A stretch of DNA of 64,000 nucleotides. Origin: Neocallimastix lanati (nom. inval.) (taxonomy: Eukaryota; Neocallimastigomycota; Neocallimastigomycetes; Neocallimastigales; Neocallimastigaceae). A model generated the notes under the pieces. The model did no database searches. It was given only the letters and a program-made list of their open reading frames with translations, and was not told the origin of the DNA. Made by a program: the position numbers and the translations under genes. The stretch is taken from the NCBI GenBank assembly GCA_016946835.1, contig JACVTC010000140.1, forward strand, positions 169,501 to 233,500. The letters are read 5' to 3'. Shown in pieces: positions 17,842-30,115 of this stretch. The stretch's first letter is position 1; every line of letters begins with the position of its first letter.

Positions 17842-20690
17842 TTCAATTTTATTTTATTTTATTTTATTCAATCTTTTTATTTTATTTTATTTTATTTTAT
17901 TCAATCTGTACTTTATATTTAATATTCTACTATTTATTTTATTTTATTTTATTTTATTCAATCTGTACTTTATATTTAATATTCTACTATTTATTTTATT
18001 TTATTTTATTTTATTCAATCTGTACTTTATATTTAATATTCTACTATTTATTTTATTTTATTTTATTTTATTCAATCTGTACTTTATATTTAATATTCTA
18101 CTATTTATTTTATTTTATTTTATTTTATTCAATCTGTACTTTATATTTAATATTCTACTATTTATTTTATTTTATTTTATTTTATTTTATTTTATTTTAT
18201 TTTATTTTATTTTATTCAATCTGTACTTTATATTTAATATTCTACTATTTATTTTATTTTATTTTATTTTATTTTATTTTATTTTATTTTATTTTATTCA
18301 ATCTGTACTTTATATTTAATATTCTACTATTTATTTTATTTTATTTTATTTTATTTTATTTTATTTTATTTTATTTTATTTTATTTTATTTTATTTTATT
18401 CAATCTGTACTTTATATTTAATATTCTACTATTTATTTTATTTTATTTTATTTTATTTTATTTTATTTTATTTTATTTTATTTTATTTTATTTTATTTTA
18501 TTTTATTCAATCTGTACTTTATATTTAATATTCTACTATTTATTTTATTTTATTTTATTTTATTTTATTTTATTTTATTTTATTTTATTCAATCTGTACT
18601 TTATATTTAATATTCTACTATTTATTTTATTTTATTTTATTTTATTTTATTTTATTTTATTTTATTTTATTTTATTCAATCTGTACTTTATATTTAATAT
18701 TCTACTATTTATTTTATTTTATTTTATTTTATTTTATTTTATTTTATTTTATTTTATTTTATTTTATTCAATCTGTACTTTATATTTAATATTCTACTAT
18801 TTATTTTATTTTATTTTATTTTATTTTATTTTATTTTATTTTATTTTATTTTATTTTATTCAATCTGTACTTTATATTTAATATTCTACTATTTATTTTA
18901 TTTTATTTTATTTTATTTTATTTTATTTTATTCAATCTGTACTTTATATTTAATATTCTACTATTTATTTTATTTTATTTTATTTTATTTTATTTTATTT
19001 TATTCAATCTGTACTTTATATTTAATATTCTACTATTTATTTTATTTTATTTTATTTTATTTTATTTTATTTTATTTTATTTTATTCAATCTGTACTTTA
19101 TATTTAATATTCTACTATTTATTTTATTTTATTTTATTTTATTTTATTTTATTTTATTCAATCTGTACTTTATATTTAATATTCTACTATTTATTTTATT
19201 TTATTTTATTTTATTTTATTTTATTTTATTCAATCTGTACTTTATATTTAATATTCTACTATTTATTTTATTTTATTTTATTTTATTTTATTTTATTTTA
19301 TTCAATCTGTACTTTATATTTAATATTCTACTATTTATTTTATTTTATTTTATTTTATTTTATTTTATTTTATTCAATCTGTACTTTATATTTAATATTC
19401 TACTATTTATTTTATTTTATTTTATTTTATTTTATTTTATTTTATTCAATCTGTACTTTATATTTAATATTCTACTATTTATTTTATTTTATTTTATTTT
19501 ATTTTATTTTATTTTATTTTATTTTATTCAATCTGTACTTTATATTTAATATTCTACTATTTATTTTATTTTATTTTATTTTATTTTATTTTATTTTATT
19601 CAATCTGTACTTTATATTTAATATTCTACTATTTATTTTATTTTATTTTATTTTATTTTATTTTATTTTATTCAATCTGTACTTTATATTTAATATTCTA
19701 CTATTTATTTTATTTTATTTTATTTTATTTTATTTTATTTTATTCAATCTGTACTTTATATTTAATATTCTACTATTTATTTTATTTTATTTTATTTTAT
19801 TTTATTTTATTTTATTCAATCTGTACTTTATATTTAATATTCTACTATTTATTTTATTTTATTTTATTTTATTTTATTTTATTTTATTCAATCTGTACTT
19901 TATATTTAATATTCTACTATTTATTTTATTTTATTTTATTTTATTTTATTTTATTTTATTTTATTTTATTCAATCTGTACTTTATATTTAATATTCTACT
20001 ATTTATTTTATTTTATTTTATTTTATTTTATTTTATTTTATTCAATCTGTACTTTATATTTAATATTCTACTATTTATTTTATTTTATTTTATTTTATTT
20101 TATTTTATTTTATTCAATCTGTACTTTATATTTAATATTCTACTATTTATTTTATTTTATTTTATTTTATTTTATTTTATTTTATTCAATCTGTACTTTA
20201 TATTTAATATTCTACTATTTATTTTATTTTATTTTATTTTATTTTATTTTATTTTATTCAATCTGTACTTTATATTTAATATTCTACTATTTATTTTATT
20301 TTATTTTATTTTATTTTATTTTATTTTATTCAATCTGTACTTTATATTTAATATTCTACTATTTATTTTATTTTATTTTATTTTATTTTATTTTATTTTA
20401 TTCAATCTGTACTTTATATTTAATATTCTACTATTTATTTTATTTTATTTTATTTTATTTTATTTTATTTTATTCAATCTGTACTTTATATTTAATATTC
20501 TACTATTTATTTTATTTTATTTTATTTTATTTTATTTTATTTTATTCAATCTGTACTTTATATTTAATATTCTACTATTTATTTTATTTTATTTTATTTT
20601 ATTTTATTTTATTTTATTCAATCTGTACTTTATATTTAATATTCTACTATTTATTTTATTTTATTTTATTTTATTTTTATTTTTATTTTT
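17842..20690. repeat. Compound minisatellite: (TTTTA)n array with about 37 constant 35-bp spacers
   Basis: A TTTTA pentamer array is interrupted about 37 times by the same 35-bp spacer, which begins TTCAATCTGTACTT and ends TTCTACTATT. Spacer starts are 57 bp apart in the first few units, then 72-110 bp, then mostly 71-72 bp. The variation seems to lie in pentamer number. I see no substitution in the spacer in the copies read, which implies recent homogenisation. No open reading frame follows it. The array starts about 390 bp downstream of LCMT1. Confidence 0.95.
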
Positions 20691-20799
20691 ATTATATTTA
20701 AATTAATTAGTTAATTCTTTTATGATTTTCTTCATTTTCTTATTTTTAACTTTTTTTTTTTTTTTTTTTGGTTTTGGTTTTATATATATATATTAATTT

Positions 20800-21701
20800 T
20801 TATGATTCATCTCTACATTTGTGACGAGTAAGACGGTAGTCACTAAGACCAGTACAATCTTGTGAAAAAAAACTAAATTCATTATATCCAAACTAAATCA
20901 TATCTATTTTTTGGATATTCTAGAGCACTACGATAATTCATACCGAAATAAATTAGAAATTTAAGAATATCTCCATGATTTCAAGAAACAAGAACTTACT
21001 AGGTTAATAGATGAGTTAAATTCACCAATATTATAAACAAATTCTTTTACTTCAGGTGCTAAAAAACTGTTATAGATTTCTTGTTTTAAAGCTCTAGCTA
21101 ATGGACCAACTGTTTGAATTTGACGACATGAATCTTGAAGGTTTTCTTCTTTTTTATCAGAAGTTGCTTTTTGAGTATAAATCCTTTTTGGTATTAATGT
21201 TTCATTTTTAGTAATTAATTCCTTTATACATTCAGCTCTTAACCACCCTCTTTCAGATAAATTCTATAAATATGAATATATATATATATATATTAAATTG
21301 TATTTTAAAATAAATATTGTACTATAAAAATTTTATGTTTAATAAATTTATTTTCATATTATATTAACAATTTTAAAGGATAACAAAGACGTATCTGTTT
21401 AAGATAGAGCTATTTTAAATTTATCTTTTATAATTCCAAATTATATATTAGATAGTTTTTTCTAAAATTAAAAATATATGCTTTACAAATACCTATAACC
21501 AATTTTTAACATTTTTGGAATATTTTAATAAAACATATTTAATTCTTTATAATGCAGAAGTTTGGAATTACAATAATAGTATTGAATAAATAACAAAAAA
21601 ATGCTTACGAATCTTCTAACAATTATTAAAATATGTTATTTGTAAAAAAAAAAAAACCTACTTGTTTTAAATTAAGATATACATTAAATAAAGAGGAATC
21701 T
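20800..21701 (-). pseudogene. Last three exons of an unrecognised conserved gene, cut off by the LINE
   Basis: Three exons in phase with canonical junctions: about 21701-21662 (5' limit uncertain), 21263-21000 (88 codons, donor GTAAGT) and 20892-20800 (31 codons, TAA stop). They read 'SSLFNVYLNLKQ', 'NLSERGWLRAECIKELI', 'RQIQTVGPLARALKQEI', 'APEVKEFVYNIGEF' and 'GLSDYRLTRHKCRDES'. The composition is that of a real, ungapped protein. I do not recognise the family. The first visible exon stops exactly at the LINE target-site duplication. On the far side (26,635 onwards) no further upstream exon can be read, although an acceptor-like CTCTCCGACAG lies just outside the duplication. Most likely a 5'-truncated remnant, or a gene with a very distant upstream part. 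Confidence 0.6.
21691..21701. repeat. 5' target-site duplication of the LINE
   Basis: AAGAGGAATCT, repeated exactly after the poly-A tail at 26624-26634. Confidence 0.88.
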
Positions 21702-22428
21702 TCCCCAATGAAGTGGACTGTTTTTCCAGGTCCATGGAGGGTTGATGGAAAAGGAATAACCTATATCAGGTGTACTAATTACAGCTTTCTGTGATTCTGA
21801 TGATAATATATGGTTATCCTTTCTAAAGTGGCTTCTAGTACGAAGAGTGAAAACTGGAATACTGGAAGACTGTAGAAAGTGAACCTGATGTTTTATATTG
21901 TTTTAAACTGGATATGTAGTAACATTGGAGTTGTATAATTAATAATATCATGTAGTTTCTACATATTATCATTGTAATGAATCTATTGTATTTTTTACTT
22001 TAGCATTATTTTGTATTTGTATTTTTCTATAGTATTTTTTATACTTTCATGTAGCTATTGTAAAATGGAAATGTAGGAGATTGATTCACTCCAAAGCTTG
22101 TGTTTAAGACATTATTTAACGGATGGGAATCTTTTTATAGTTTTTCACAACTATTATTTCATTAACATTTAAATTTTATATTATATATGATTATTTTACA
22201 GAAATTTTTACATAAAACAGGAATTTATAATTGAAAATCATTAATTAAAAACTAGTCAACACAAAAAGAAAGAAAAACAAACAAGTTTTAGCAAACAATA
22301 TACACGAAAGAGAAGACAACAGCAATAAATTTTTATTTTTTTTAATTTTTTAATTTTTTACTAATTTTATTTTTTATTTTTATATTACATTTACTTTTTA
22401 TTAATATAGATAAGTTTTTTATTTTATT

Positions 22429-25400
22429 ATGTTAACTATACGAAGAGGTCTGCGACATTATGGTCCTGACCATGATAAATTTGTTTTAATTTTCATTCAT
22501 GATCTTGAATCTTGGACTGAAAGTAGACTATGGGAATTTTTAAGCAAAAAGATATCAAATTGTAATGAAGTTATTCATGGAATCGTTAAAAAACACTATA
22601 TTAATATGGAAAACTACTTCATCCTAAGAGTTAACTATAATAATTATACGGATTATTTGAAGGTTATTTATTTGATTACTAAGCACTTACCTGTTAAAAG
22701 AATAAAATGGAAGATTACTTCAAGGATACGCACATATAGCAATGTTAATCATAATAGAACCAGGTATTATTCTGAGCCCTCATTCCCCATCTCTGAAAGC
22801 CTCCTGTATGCTAACCCTTTCTCGAATACTAAATATTTCAACCTCTGTATTAGCTGGAACATAAATGGTTGGAATTCTGAAAAACGTGACGGACTTACCA
22901 ATTTTAATTCAATCTTTAATCCTATTTGTATTTGTCTTCAAGAAGTCGGTAATAGTTCATTCCTTAACTCATTTTCTAACTCATATCCATTCCTTAATCA
23001 TTATAAAACAGTACTGAGACGTGCGGACAAAAAAATCCCTGGTATGAGGGGCCTTTATATAGGTGTGCACTCCTCCTGCCAATTCACTAATGATGATTTT
23101 GAATATAGATATATACTCTCAGTAAATATATTCTCTTTTTGGGGTGTCAGATGTTCTTTAGGGAACATTTACATCCCTAGCAAAAAACACAAAGACTCTA
23201 GAGAAAAAGCAGAAACTGATTTTGCTAATTGGCTCAAGAACCATCAGAATAACCCTTCGGCTATTGTTGGTGATTTCAACATGACTAAGCAACAACTCAA
23301 AGATCTTATTCTTAGAATTTCCCCTCAATGGTTTGTTATGGATATGGTAGGTCATCAATTTACTTGGTCTAATGGTGGAAAGAATTCTTGTATTGATTTT
23401 ATAGTAGTGAACGATAAATTAAGAAATTATTTGAATATTGCTTCTGTATGCTACTCTTTTAATGACATCTCTGACCATTTACCACTTATTCTTTCTTGTA
23501 AAAAAATATCTCCTGATGGTTTTGTTACTCCCCCTCGGGATAAACAAATTAAGTGGTCTAATCGAATTTGTAGGGATAAACGTGAAGCAATCTTCTCTCA
23601 TAATAAATACACATGTTTACTGGATGAATTTGAACATAATGATAATCTAGACTCTAATACAATGGTTAAAAAACTTCTTGACACAGCAAATAAAATAGGC
23701 GATGACATTCATGCAAGAGTTCCTACAAATTTACAGGGTTCAGCGTTCCATTGTCCTGCTTATATTAAGAAATTATCACATGAAAAACATCTATTGTATA
23801 AAAGGATTAAAAATTTTAAACTTAGTAATGATTTGTCAAATCTTCAAGAATTTTGTGATCTCTCAAAAGAATATAGAGTTCTTTCTGATTATATCATTAG
23901 TATTAAAAGAAATATTAGGAATATTAGATTTAAAAATTTGATTCATTCCATCGGCGAATGTTTCTTAAAAAATGATGCCCAGCGTGGTTGGTCTGGACTT
24001 AAGAAAATTTCTAAACCTTCTTACTCTCCTTCCCAATCACCTGTATACATTAAAGATAAAGAAGGTAATGTTCTAGTATCCCAAGAAGATCAACTCAATC
24101 GTTTTGCAGAACACTATGAAGAACTTGCTTCTGATATAACTGGTCACAGTCTTAATGAAAATTATTGGAAAAGAATACTTAATAATTCTTCTACTCCTCA
24201 GGAATCATGGGATATTAATCAACCTATTTCCATGTCAGAAATTCATTCAACTGTTCTTTCAATGAAAAATAACAAAGCACCTGGTCCTGATGGTATACCT
24301 ACAGAATTTTTTAAAGCATTTTTTAATTCTGAGAGTAGAAATTCTTCTCAGGATGACTCTAATCAAGAGGTTACTTATTCCGATTGTGCAAAGTGTCTGT
24401 TATTACTTTTTAATAAAATTTGGGATGGTGACTTTCCTAATGAATGGAACTCTGCTTCTATTGTTTCTATTCCTAAAAAAGGGGATCTTTCAGATTGTAA
24501 TAATTATCGTGGTATTTCACTCATCAATGTAGGTTTAAAAATTCTATCAAAAATTGTCACTAAAAGAATATCGGACTATGCTTTTTCTAATGGAATAATT
24601 AGACCAGAACAGTTTGGTTTTAGAAATAAAGAAGAATGTATTAGTTTATTTGTATCCATTCGTGAAATTTGTCAAAGAAGAAAATTTAAGGATAAATTTA
24701 CCTTTCTTGCCTTTCTTGACCTTAAAAAAGCTTATGATTCAGTTCCAATTTACAATATACTTACTAAACTAAATAATCTTGGTATTCGTGGTAAATGCCT
24801 TCAATTCATTACTAATCTATACCTTACCTCGAAAGCTCGTGCAAACTTTAATGGTAAACTTTCAAAAGAATTTCCAATACACCGTGGTGTTCGCCAAGGG
24901 TGTCCTCTCTCACCTATTTTATTCAATATATTTATCAATGATATTTTTGATAAATGTAAAAGTTATGGTGTGATTACTGAAAAGAAAAAGTGTTGTGGTG
25001 GATTATTTGCTGATGATATTGTATTATTAGCTCCTACAAAATCTTCACTTAAAAACCTTTTGAATATTGCTCATGATTGGGGTATTAAAAATGAAATGAC
25101 CTTTGGAATCAATAAATGCGCTACACTAGTTGTTAAACCAAAGAATTTTATACCTTCAAGACATTATGAAAATCCTACATTTAAACTTGGTATGAACTAT
25201 ATACCAAGCACTAATCAATATTCATATCTTGGTATACCTTTTAATGAATCGTTGGATTTAAAACCTATTATTGCTAAGATGAACAGTAAAATTAATTATA
25301 CAGTTAACTCTTTCTTTAGATTTTTAACCAATAGGAATGTTCCTTTCTACTTTAAAACTCGTATACTAGTTTCTTTTGTCCTTAGTTCAGTTCTTTATTA

Positions 25401-25719
25401 TGCTCCCTTACTTGGTTCAAATAAAAAGAATACTGAAAAAGCTCAAACTGCTTTTAATCGAGGTTTGTATTGGAGTTTCGGGTTTAAAAATAAAACCTCC
25501 AATACTTCAATTTATAATATGTCTAAGGAACTTTCTATACCTCCTATAGCTAGTTTTTGTGCTAAGGCGATGATTCGATGCTTTAAAAAGTGGAAAGATT
25601 CTTCTTGTATTATTTCTCATTTAGTCAAAAATATACCTACACTTTCTCACTATTCATGGACGAAAAAAGCACGGAGTTTAGCAGTACACAGCACAATAAT
25701 AAACTTCCTGGAGAAATAA
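22429..25719 (+). CDS. LINE ORF: APE endonuclease and reverse transcriptase
   Basis: 1096 residues. Residues 1-110 are of unknown function. Endonuclease: 'LCISWNINGW' (about 140), 'ICLQEVG' (about 165), 'VGDFNM' (about 281) and 'ISDHLPL' (about 345), carrying the catalytic Asn, Glu, Asp-x-Asn and Asp-His of APE enzymes. Reverse transcriptase: 'NNKAPGPDGIPTEF' (about 613), 'SIPKKGDLSDCNNYRGISL', 'FLDLKKAYDSVP', 'RGVRQGCPLSPILFN' and the catalytic 'FADD' (about 861). The thumb follows ('YSYLGIPFNESL', 'VLYYAPLLGSNKK'). The frame stops at 25719, and the natural C-terminus continues downstream in another frame, so this copy probably makes a shortened protein. Clade not assigned; L1/Tx1-like by order of parts. 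Confidence 0.93.
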   Translation: MLTIRRGLRHYGPDHDKFVLIFIHDLESWTESRLWEFLSKKISNCNEVIHGIVKKHYINMENYFILRVNYNNYTDYLKVIYLITKHLPVKRIKWKITSRIRTYSNVNHNRTRYYSEPSFPISESLLYANPFSNTKYFNLCISWNINGWNSEKRDGLTNFNSIFNPICICLQEVGNSSFLNSFSNSYPFLNHYKTVLRRADKKIPGMRGLYIGVHSSCQFTNDDFEYRYILSVNIFSFWGVRCSLGNIYIPSKKHKDSREKAETDFANWLKNHQNNPSAIVGDFNMTKQQLKDLILRISPQWFVMDMVGHQFTWSNGGKNSCIDFIVVNDKLRNYLNIASVCYSFNDISDHLPLILSCKKISPDGFVTPPRDKQIKWSNRICRDKREAIFSHNKYTCLLDEFEHNDNLDSNTMVKKLLDTANKIGDDIHARVPTNLQGSAFHCPAYIKKLSHEKHLLYKRIKNFKLSNDLSNLQEFCDLSKEYRVLSDYIISIKRNIRNIRFKNLIHSIGECFLKNDAQRGWSGLKKISKPSYSPSQSPVYIKDKEGNVLVSQEDQLNRFAEHYEELASDITGHSLNENYWKRILNNSSTPQESWDINQPISMSEIHSTVLSMKNNKAPGPDGIPTEFFKAFFNSESRNSSQDDSNQEVTYSDCAKCLLLLFNKIWDGDFPNEWNSASIVSIPKKGDLSDCNNYRGISLINVGLKILSKIVTKRISDYAFSNGIIRPEQFGFRNKEECISLFVSIREICQRRKFKDKFTFLAFLDLKKAYDSVPIYNILTKLNNLGIRGKCLQFITNLYLTSKARANFNGKLSKEFPIHRGVRQGCPLSPILFNIFINDIFDKCKSYGVITEKKKCCGGLFADDIVLLAPTKSSLKNLLNIAHDWGIKNEMTFGINKCATLVVKPKNFIPSRHYENPTFKLGMNYIPSTNQYSYLGIPFNESLDLKPIIAKMNSKINYTVNSFFRFLTNRNVPFYFKTRILVSFVLSSVLYYAPLLGSNKKNTEKAQTAFNRGLYWSFGFKNKTSNTSIYNMSKELSIPPIASFCAKAMIRCFKKWKDSSCIISHLVKNIPTLSHYSWTKKARSLAVHSTIINFLEK

Positions 25720-25779
25720 GGAAGTTTTACTGAGAAAATATTCATTATTCAAGCACTCCTGCGATCAGATCTACAAAAT

Positions 25780-26513
25780 ACAAGAAATTTAAATTTGGTT
25801 TTAAAAAATTTATTCAACGTCTATCACTTAAATATTCACAATTTTCTCTTGGATTTTTTTGGATTGGACGAATTAAATGTGGATTCAAATTTGATGTAAA
25901 AACGTATGTTAAAAGTAATCTAGTATCAGAAAATTGCCCAACATACTGCCCTTTTTGTGGTGAGAGCAACAGCATACCTAGTTTTACACACTGGATACTT
26001 TTATGTCCTAAATTTGAAGAATTTAGGCAACATTTCATTCCCTTTGTTGATGAAATTTTTATTAATTTTTCTCTAATTGTTCATGAGAAATCATTGAACA
26101 TTCCTGATGATAAAGAGGAAGATTTTGATGATAATATCAATTTTTACGTGCTGTGTCTCCTTCTTGGCGGAAATGCAGTATTTGAAATCTTAAAGATCGG
26201 CTCGGGGGAAAGAAGGCGATATATTAATAATATTTTTCAATCACCTTTGAACGAGTCTTCTTTCCCGATTTCATATTTTGTGGGGCTTGCGGAATTCCTT
26301 ACTAACGTTATGCCTATTGTGATTGGTGATTTTTACACCATGATCGATTTGTATAGTGTTAGACCTACCGTTGTCAAGAGCGTCGACGTCGTAACGATAA
26401 GGCAAAGAAGAAATTCTGATACAGATTCGAATGATAATTTTCATCCACATGGAGTTATCTTCGATGAATGGGAAGAGTTAGAGGCCTTTTCGTCCTCGAA
26501 TCTCATAACGTAG
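25780..26513 (+). pseudogene. LINE ORF C-terminal part, out of frame
   Basis: It reads 'RLSLKYSQFSLGFFWIGRIK', then a zinc-knuckle-like 'CPFCGESNSIPSFTHWILLC', then an acidic tail ending at 26513. It is separated from the main ORF by at least two frame changes between about 25,705 and 25,800. An open stretch starting at 26094 is only the end of this part, not a separate gene. Confidence 0.8.
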
Positions 26514-26623
26514 TTTTTTAATATTAATATAAAAAATAATTTCATGTATTTAAATTTCATGTATTTTTTAAAAAAAATATTATTAAATAAAGTTTATTCC
26601 TAGTCTAAAAAAAAAAAAAAAAA

Positions 26624-26634
26624 AAGAGGAATCT
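26624..26634. repeat. 3' target-site duplication of the LINE
   Basis: AAGAGGAATCT, identical to 21691-21701; the first bases could be shared with the poly-A tail. Confidence 0.88.
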
Positions 26635-27230
26635 GTCGGAGAGTTACATTTTGTCAAGGTTCATTTCACCAGGTTGCAGTTAATATTATTTATTTACAAT
26701 TGTTAAGGAGTTAATACGAATGTGACGTGTTTACAATAAATTATAATACTCTTTAATTAATTTTTTATTTATTATTTATATTCATATATATATATTACTT
26801 ATTCAATAAATATTTAAAAGACTAAAATATTAAATTTATGAAATAATTTTCCTTTTTATATTTTACATTCAACTTATTTCATATTTACACATTATAAATA
26901 TTTATACAAGTTTAACGGAAAAATTTAAATATTAGATTAACCATAACAATAATTAAAGTATTTATATGTATTTTTATTTTATACTATTTTTATTTTATAT
27001 ACATATATATATATATTTTAATAAATAATCTTTATGTTATATATAAAATGTAACGCAAAATTTTATAATAAAAGATTCCTTTTTTTTTTCTACTAATTAA
27101 TTCATAATGTTTATTTTTATATATTTTAAAATATATAATTTCTTTCATTTTAAATTTATTATTTTCAACGAATCATACATATAAAAACGTAATTCAATGA
27201 ATTTTGAATTGTTATTATTTATGATTTTAA

Positions 27231-27274
<44 letters not shown>

Positions 27275-27278
27275 TAAA

Positions 27279-27344
<66 letters not shown>

Positions 27345-27436
27345 TATAATAATAATACACATTATTGTAAATAAAAATTAAATTCATTATAAAAAATTCA
27401 TATTACCTATTCTATATTATATTGATATTTGAACAA
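26635..27436. other. AT-rich spacer with (TAA)n
   Basis: Contains (TAA)n at about 27231-27355. The first 60 bp have mixed composition and may be a stub of the gene interrupted by the LINE. Otherwise nothing coding is visible. Confidence 0.5.
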
Positions 27437-27718
27437 TGTCGATAGATTCAAGAGAAAATACAAATAAACAAAAAATAGAGAATAGAGATAAAACTGGTTC
27501 AAATAATGAAAGACAATAGTAATAAAAATGGTCATACACACAAGATCAAAAAGATGATAAAGACAATTTAATAATTGATTTGTATTTATATTCAGTTTTA
27601 GGGAAAAAAGAAGAATAAAGCTGAGTGGACCCTTTTTTAGTGGTTGCAATAATGTTGATATGTATAGAAAAATTAGTCGAATTGGGGAAGGAACATATGG
27701 AATTGGTAATAATATTAT

Positions 27719-27759
<41 letters not shown>

Positions 27760-28000
27760 ATATATAAATCCATATTTTAATATGAATAAAAGTTGTACTA
27801 ATTAATTATCTTATAAAATAGAAAGAAAATTATAACATTAATTAATAATAATAATGATAATAATGTTGATTTTTATTTATTATTTATAATAATTATACCA
27901 ATTTTTACAGAAATAAAAGCAACAGGCATAGCAATTTCCAAAGAAAAAAAAATCTTACTATTATTGTCACATCTATAAACAAGGCCTCTTAATTAACAAG
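27437..28000 (+). pseudogene. Remnant of a CDK10/CDC2-like protein kinase
   Basis: At about 27618-27705 the frame reads 'KLSGPFFSGCNNVDMYRK' and 'ISRIGEGTYGI', the beta-1 strand and glycine loop of CDK10/CDC2-related kinases, followed by a GT donor and a poly-A-bearing intron. After an AG at about 27911, 'ATGIAISKEKKILLLLSHL' resembles the 'GIPISSLREI..LLLRLRHPNI' region in degraded form. No catalytic loop, DFG or APE motif follows, and the 5' part has stops. Only the N-terminal lobe survives. The glycine loop makes the kinase call firm; the CDK10 subfamily is less sure. Confidence 0.6.
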
Positions 28001-28229
28001 TGTCATTACAACGGAAGAACGAATGGAAACATGTATCAATCTAAATTTATCAATAATAATAATAGCTATAATAACAAATTTAATAACAATAATAATAATA
28101 TTATGATAATAAAAATTATAAAAATAATAATTAAAATTATAAAATTGTAATTATTAAATTAATAATATCGAAAATAGTGAAAATAGTGAATATGATATTG
28201 ATATATATTATGAATTTTAAGTCACATGA

Positions 28230-30080
28230 CTAATAATAGTCTAAGATAATGTATGAATTTTTAAATCCATTAATAACCTTAATAATTATAAAATGTTAAA
28301 AATAAATAAAATTTTAGTTATAAAATTTTTATCTAAATTATTATTTTTATTTTTATAATTATAAAATTATTATAATACTTGTTGCAGATAGTGTTAATTA
28401 TATAAACAATTATGATAATAATAATAATTGTACAACCCCAAATTACAAATGAACTTAAATTTTATGATAGTTTCAACTCATTTTATTTATGAAAAATATT
28501 AGAATAAAACTTATTTATGAAAAATTTTATTTATGAAAAATATTAGAATAAAACTTATTTATGAAAAATATTAGTATAAAACTTACTTATGAAAAATATT
28601 AGTTTAAAACTTAATAGTTCATATCAATTTAAATGTTGTATAAATTTAATATTAGATCTATAGTTTTTAAAAAGAACAACTCAATAAATTATATTTTTTA
28701 TTAACCTTACTTTTTTTTTTATCATGAAGTTAATAAAAAAAAAGTAAACATGATTTCATTTTTTAATAAATAAGATCATAACTCAAAATATTATATTTAA
28801 TTATTTATCTCTAGTTATTAAATAAAAAATATTAGTTTAATCTATATGTTATTATTTTCCTTTAAATAATAAAAAAAAAAAAAAAAATTTATATAGAAAA
28901 AGTACTCTATTGTTTGGAGTGCACCAGTTCTTAACTTTTAATATAACCTAACCATGAAAATAGTACTATCTCACATTGTAAATGAGTAAACATCAAAAAG
29001 ATTACAATTTAGTAAATATATCTACATCACAAAGTTGAATATATATCTGCAAGGGCACATGAAATCATGTATCCAAATGTCAGTAATTCCCTCTAAAAAT
29101 AAAAAAAATCTATTGTTTTTTATTGTTTTTATTAAATTAAAAATCATTTTAAAGTCAGAGTTCTATAATATATTACAATATAAATTAATATATTATAAAT
29201 TAATTAATTTTTCTATAGAAATAATTTAATTAAATAAAATAAAAATACACATGAATTTCCAAAAGATATAATTATTTTGATAGGTTTATAAATAAATAAA
29301 TAAAATTCTATTCAAAAAATTTTATTTTATATTTATTTATCTATTAATTAATTATTAAAATTAAAAATTATAAAACATATTTGAATATATTTGAATATAT
29401 ATATAATATATATAACATGTGAAAAAATAAAATATAAAAAAAAATAAAAATTAAACAATTATTATTATTAAATATTCCAACTGTCAATTAAAACAATAAA
29501 AATTTATTAATTTTAATATTACTCATTTGCTCCAAATTTAATATTTTAATATAATATAATAGTAATATGAATAAAATCGTGATTTATTATTATTTTTTTT
29601 TATATTAAATATTATAACTTTTCTTAAAATATTTCATTAATACAAAAATCTTTTTTAATAAATAATATTAAATTTTTTTTCTTTTTTAATATAGCTTTTA
29701 AAATGAGATATAAAAAATATATAAAAAGAATAATTTTTTTTTTTTTTTGTAATATGTATAAAATAAAAAATAATTATATAAAATAAATAATATTTATAAA
29801 AGTATTAAAAAAGAAATTAACAAGAATATAAACTAATAAAAAAAGAAATATATATATATAAATAAAGATAAAAATATTATAACAATATTAAAATACGAAA
29901 CATGAAATTTATCTTTACTTGATAAGCTTTCTTTAGCTTAACATATATTTTTACTAATATATAAATATTTTAGGAAGAAAAATTCATTATATAAATAATT
30001 TAATATTAATATTTGTAAAATAATATAAATAAATTAAATTAATATTTTAAATATACATTGATTTTATTATCTAAAATCAA

Positions 30081-30115
<35 letters not shown>

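Larger units (their letters stand above)
21702..26623 (+). mobile_element. Near full-length APE-type LINE (non-LTR retrotransposon)
   Basis: About 4.9 kb, flanked by an exact 11-bp duplication (21691-21701 and 26624-26634) and ending in poly-A from about 26607. Parts: a 5' UTR of about 730 bp with visibly higher GC than its surroundings; a large ORF (22429-25719) with endonuclease and reverse transcriptase; a displaced C-terminal part with a zinc-knuckle-like motif (25780-26513); and a short 3' UTR ending CCTAGTCT before the poly-A. The long open frame and intact duplication indicate a fairly recent insertion. It sits against the remnant gene at 20800-21701. Confidence 0.93.

Noticed and set aside
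17842-20690. CRISPR-like alternation of constant and variable segments
   Set aside because: The variable parts are all the same pentamer at different lengths, not unique spacers, and the genome is eukaryotic.
26094-26513. Possible separate 139-residue gene
   Set aside because: Its text continues in frame from the zinc-knuckle region of the LINE ORF C-terminus and ends just before the LINE 3' UTR.
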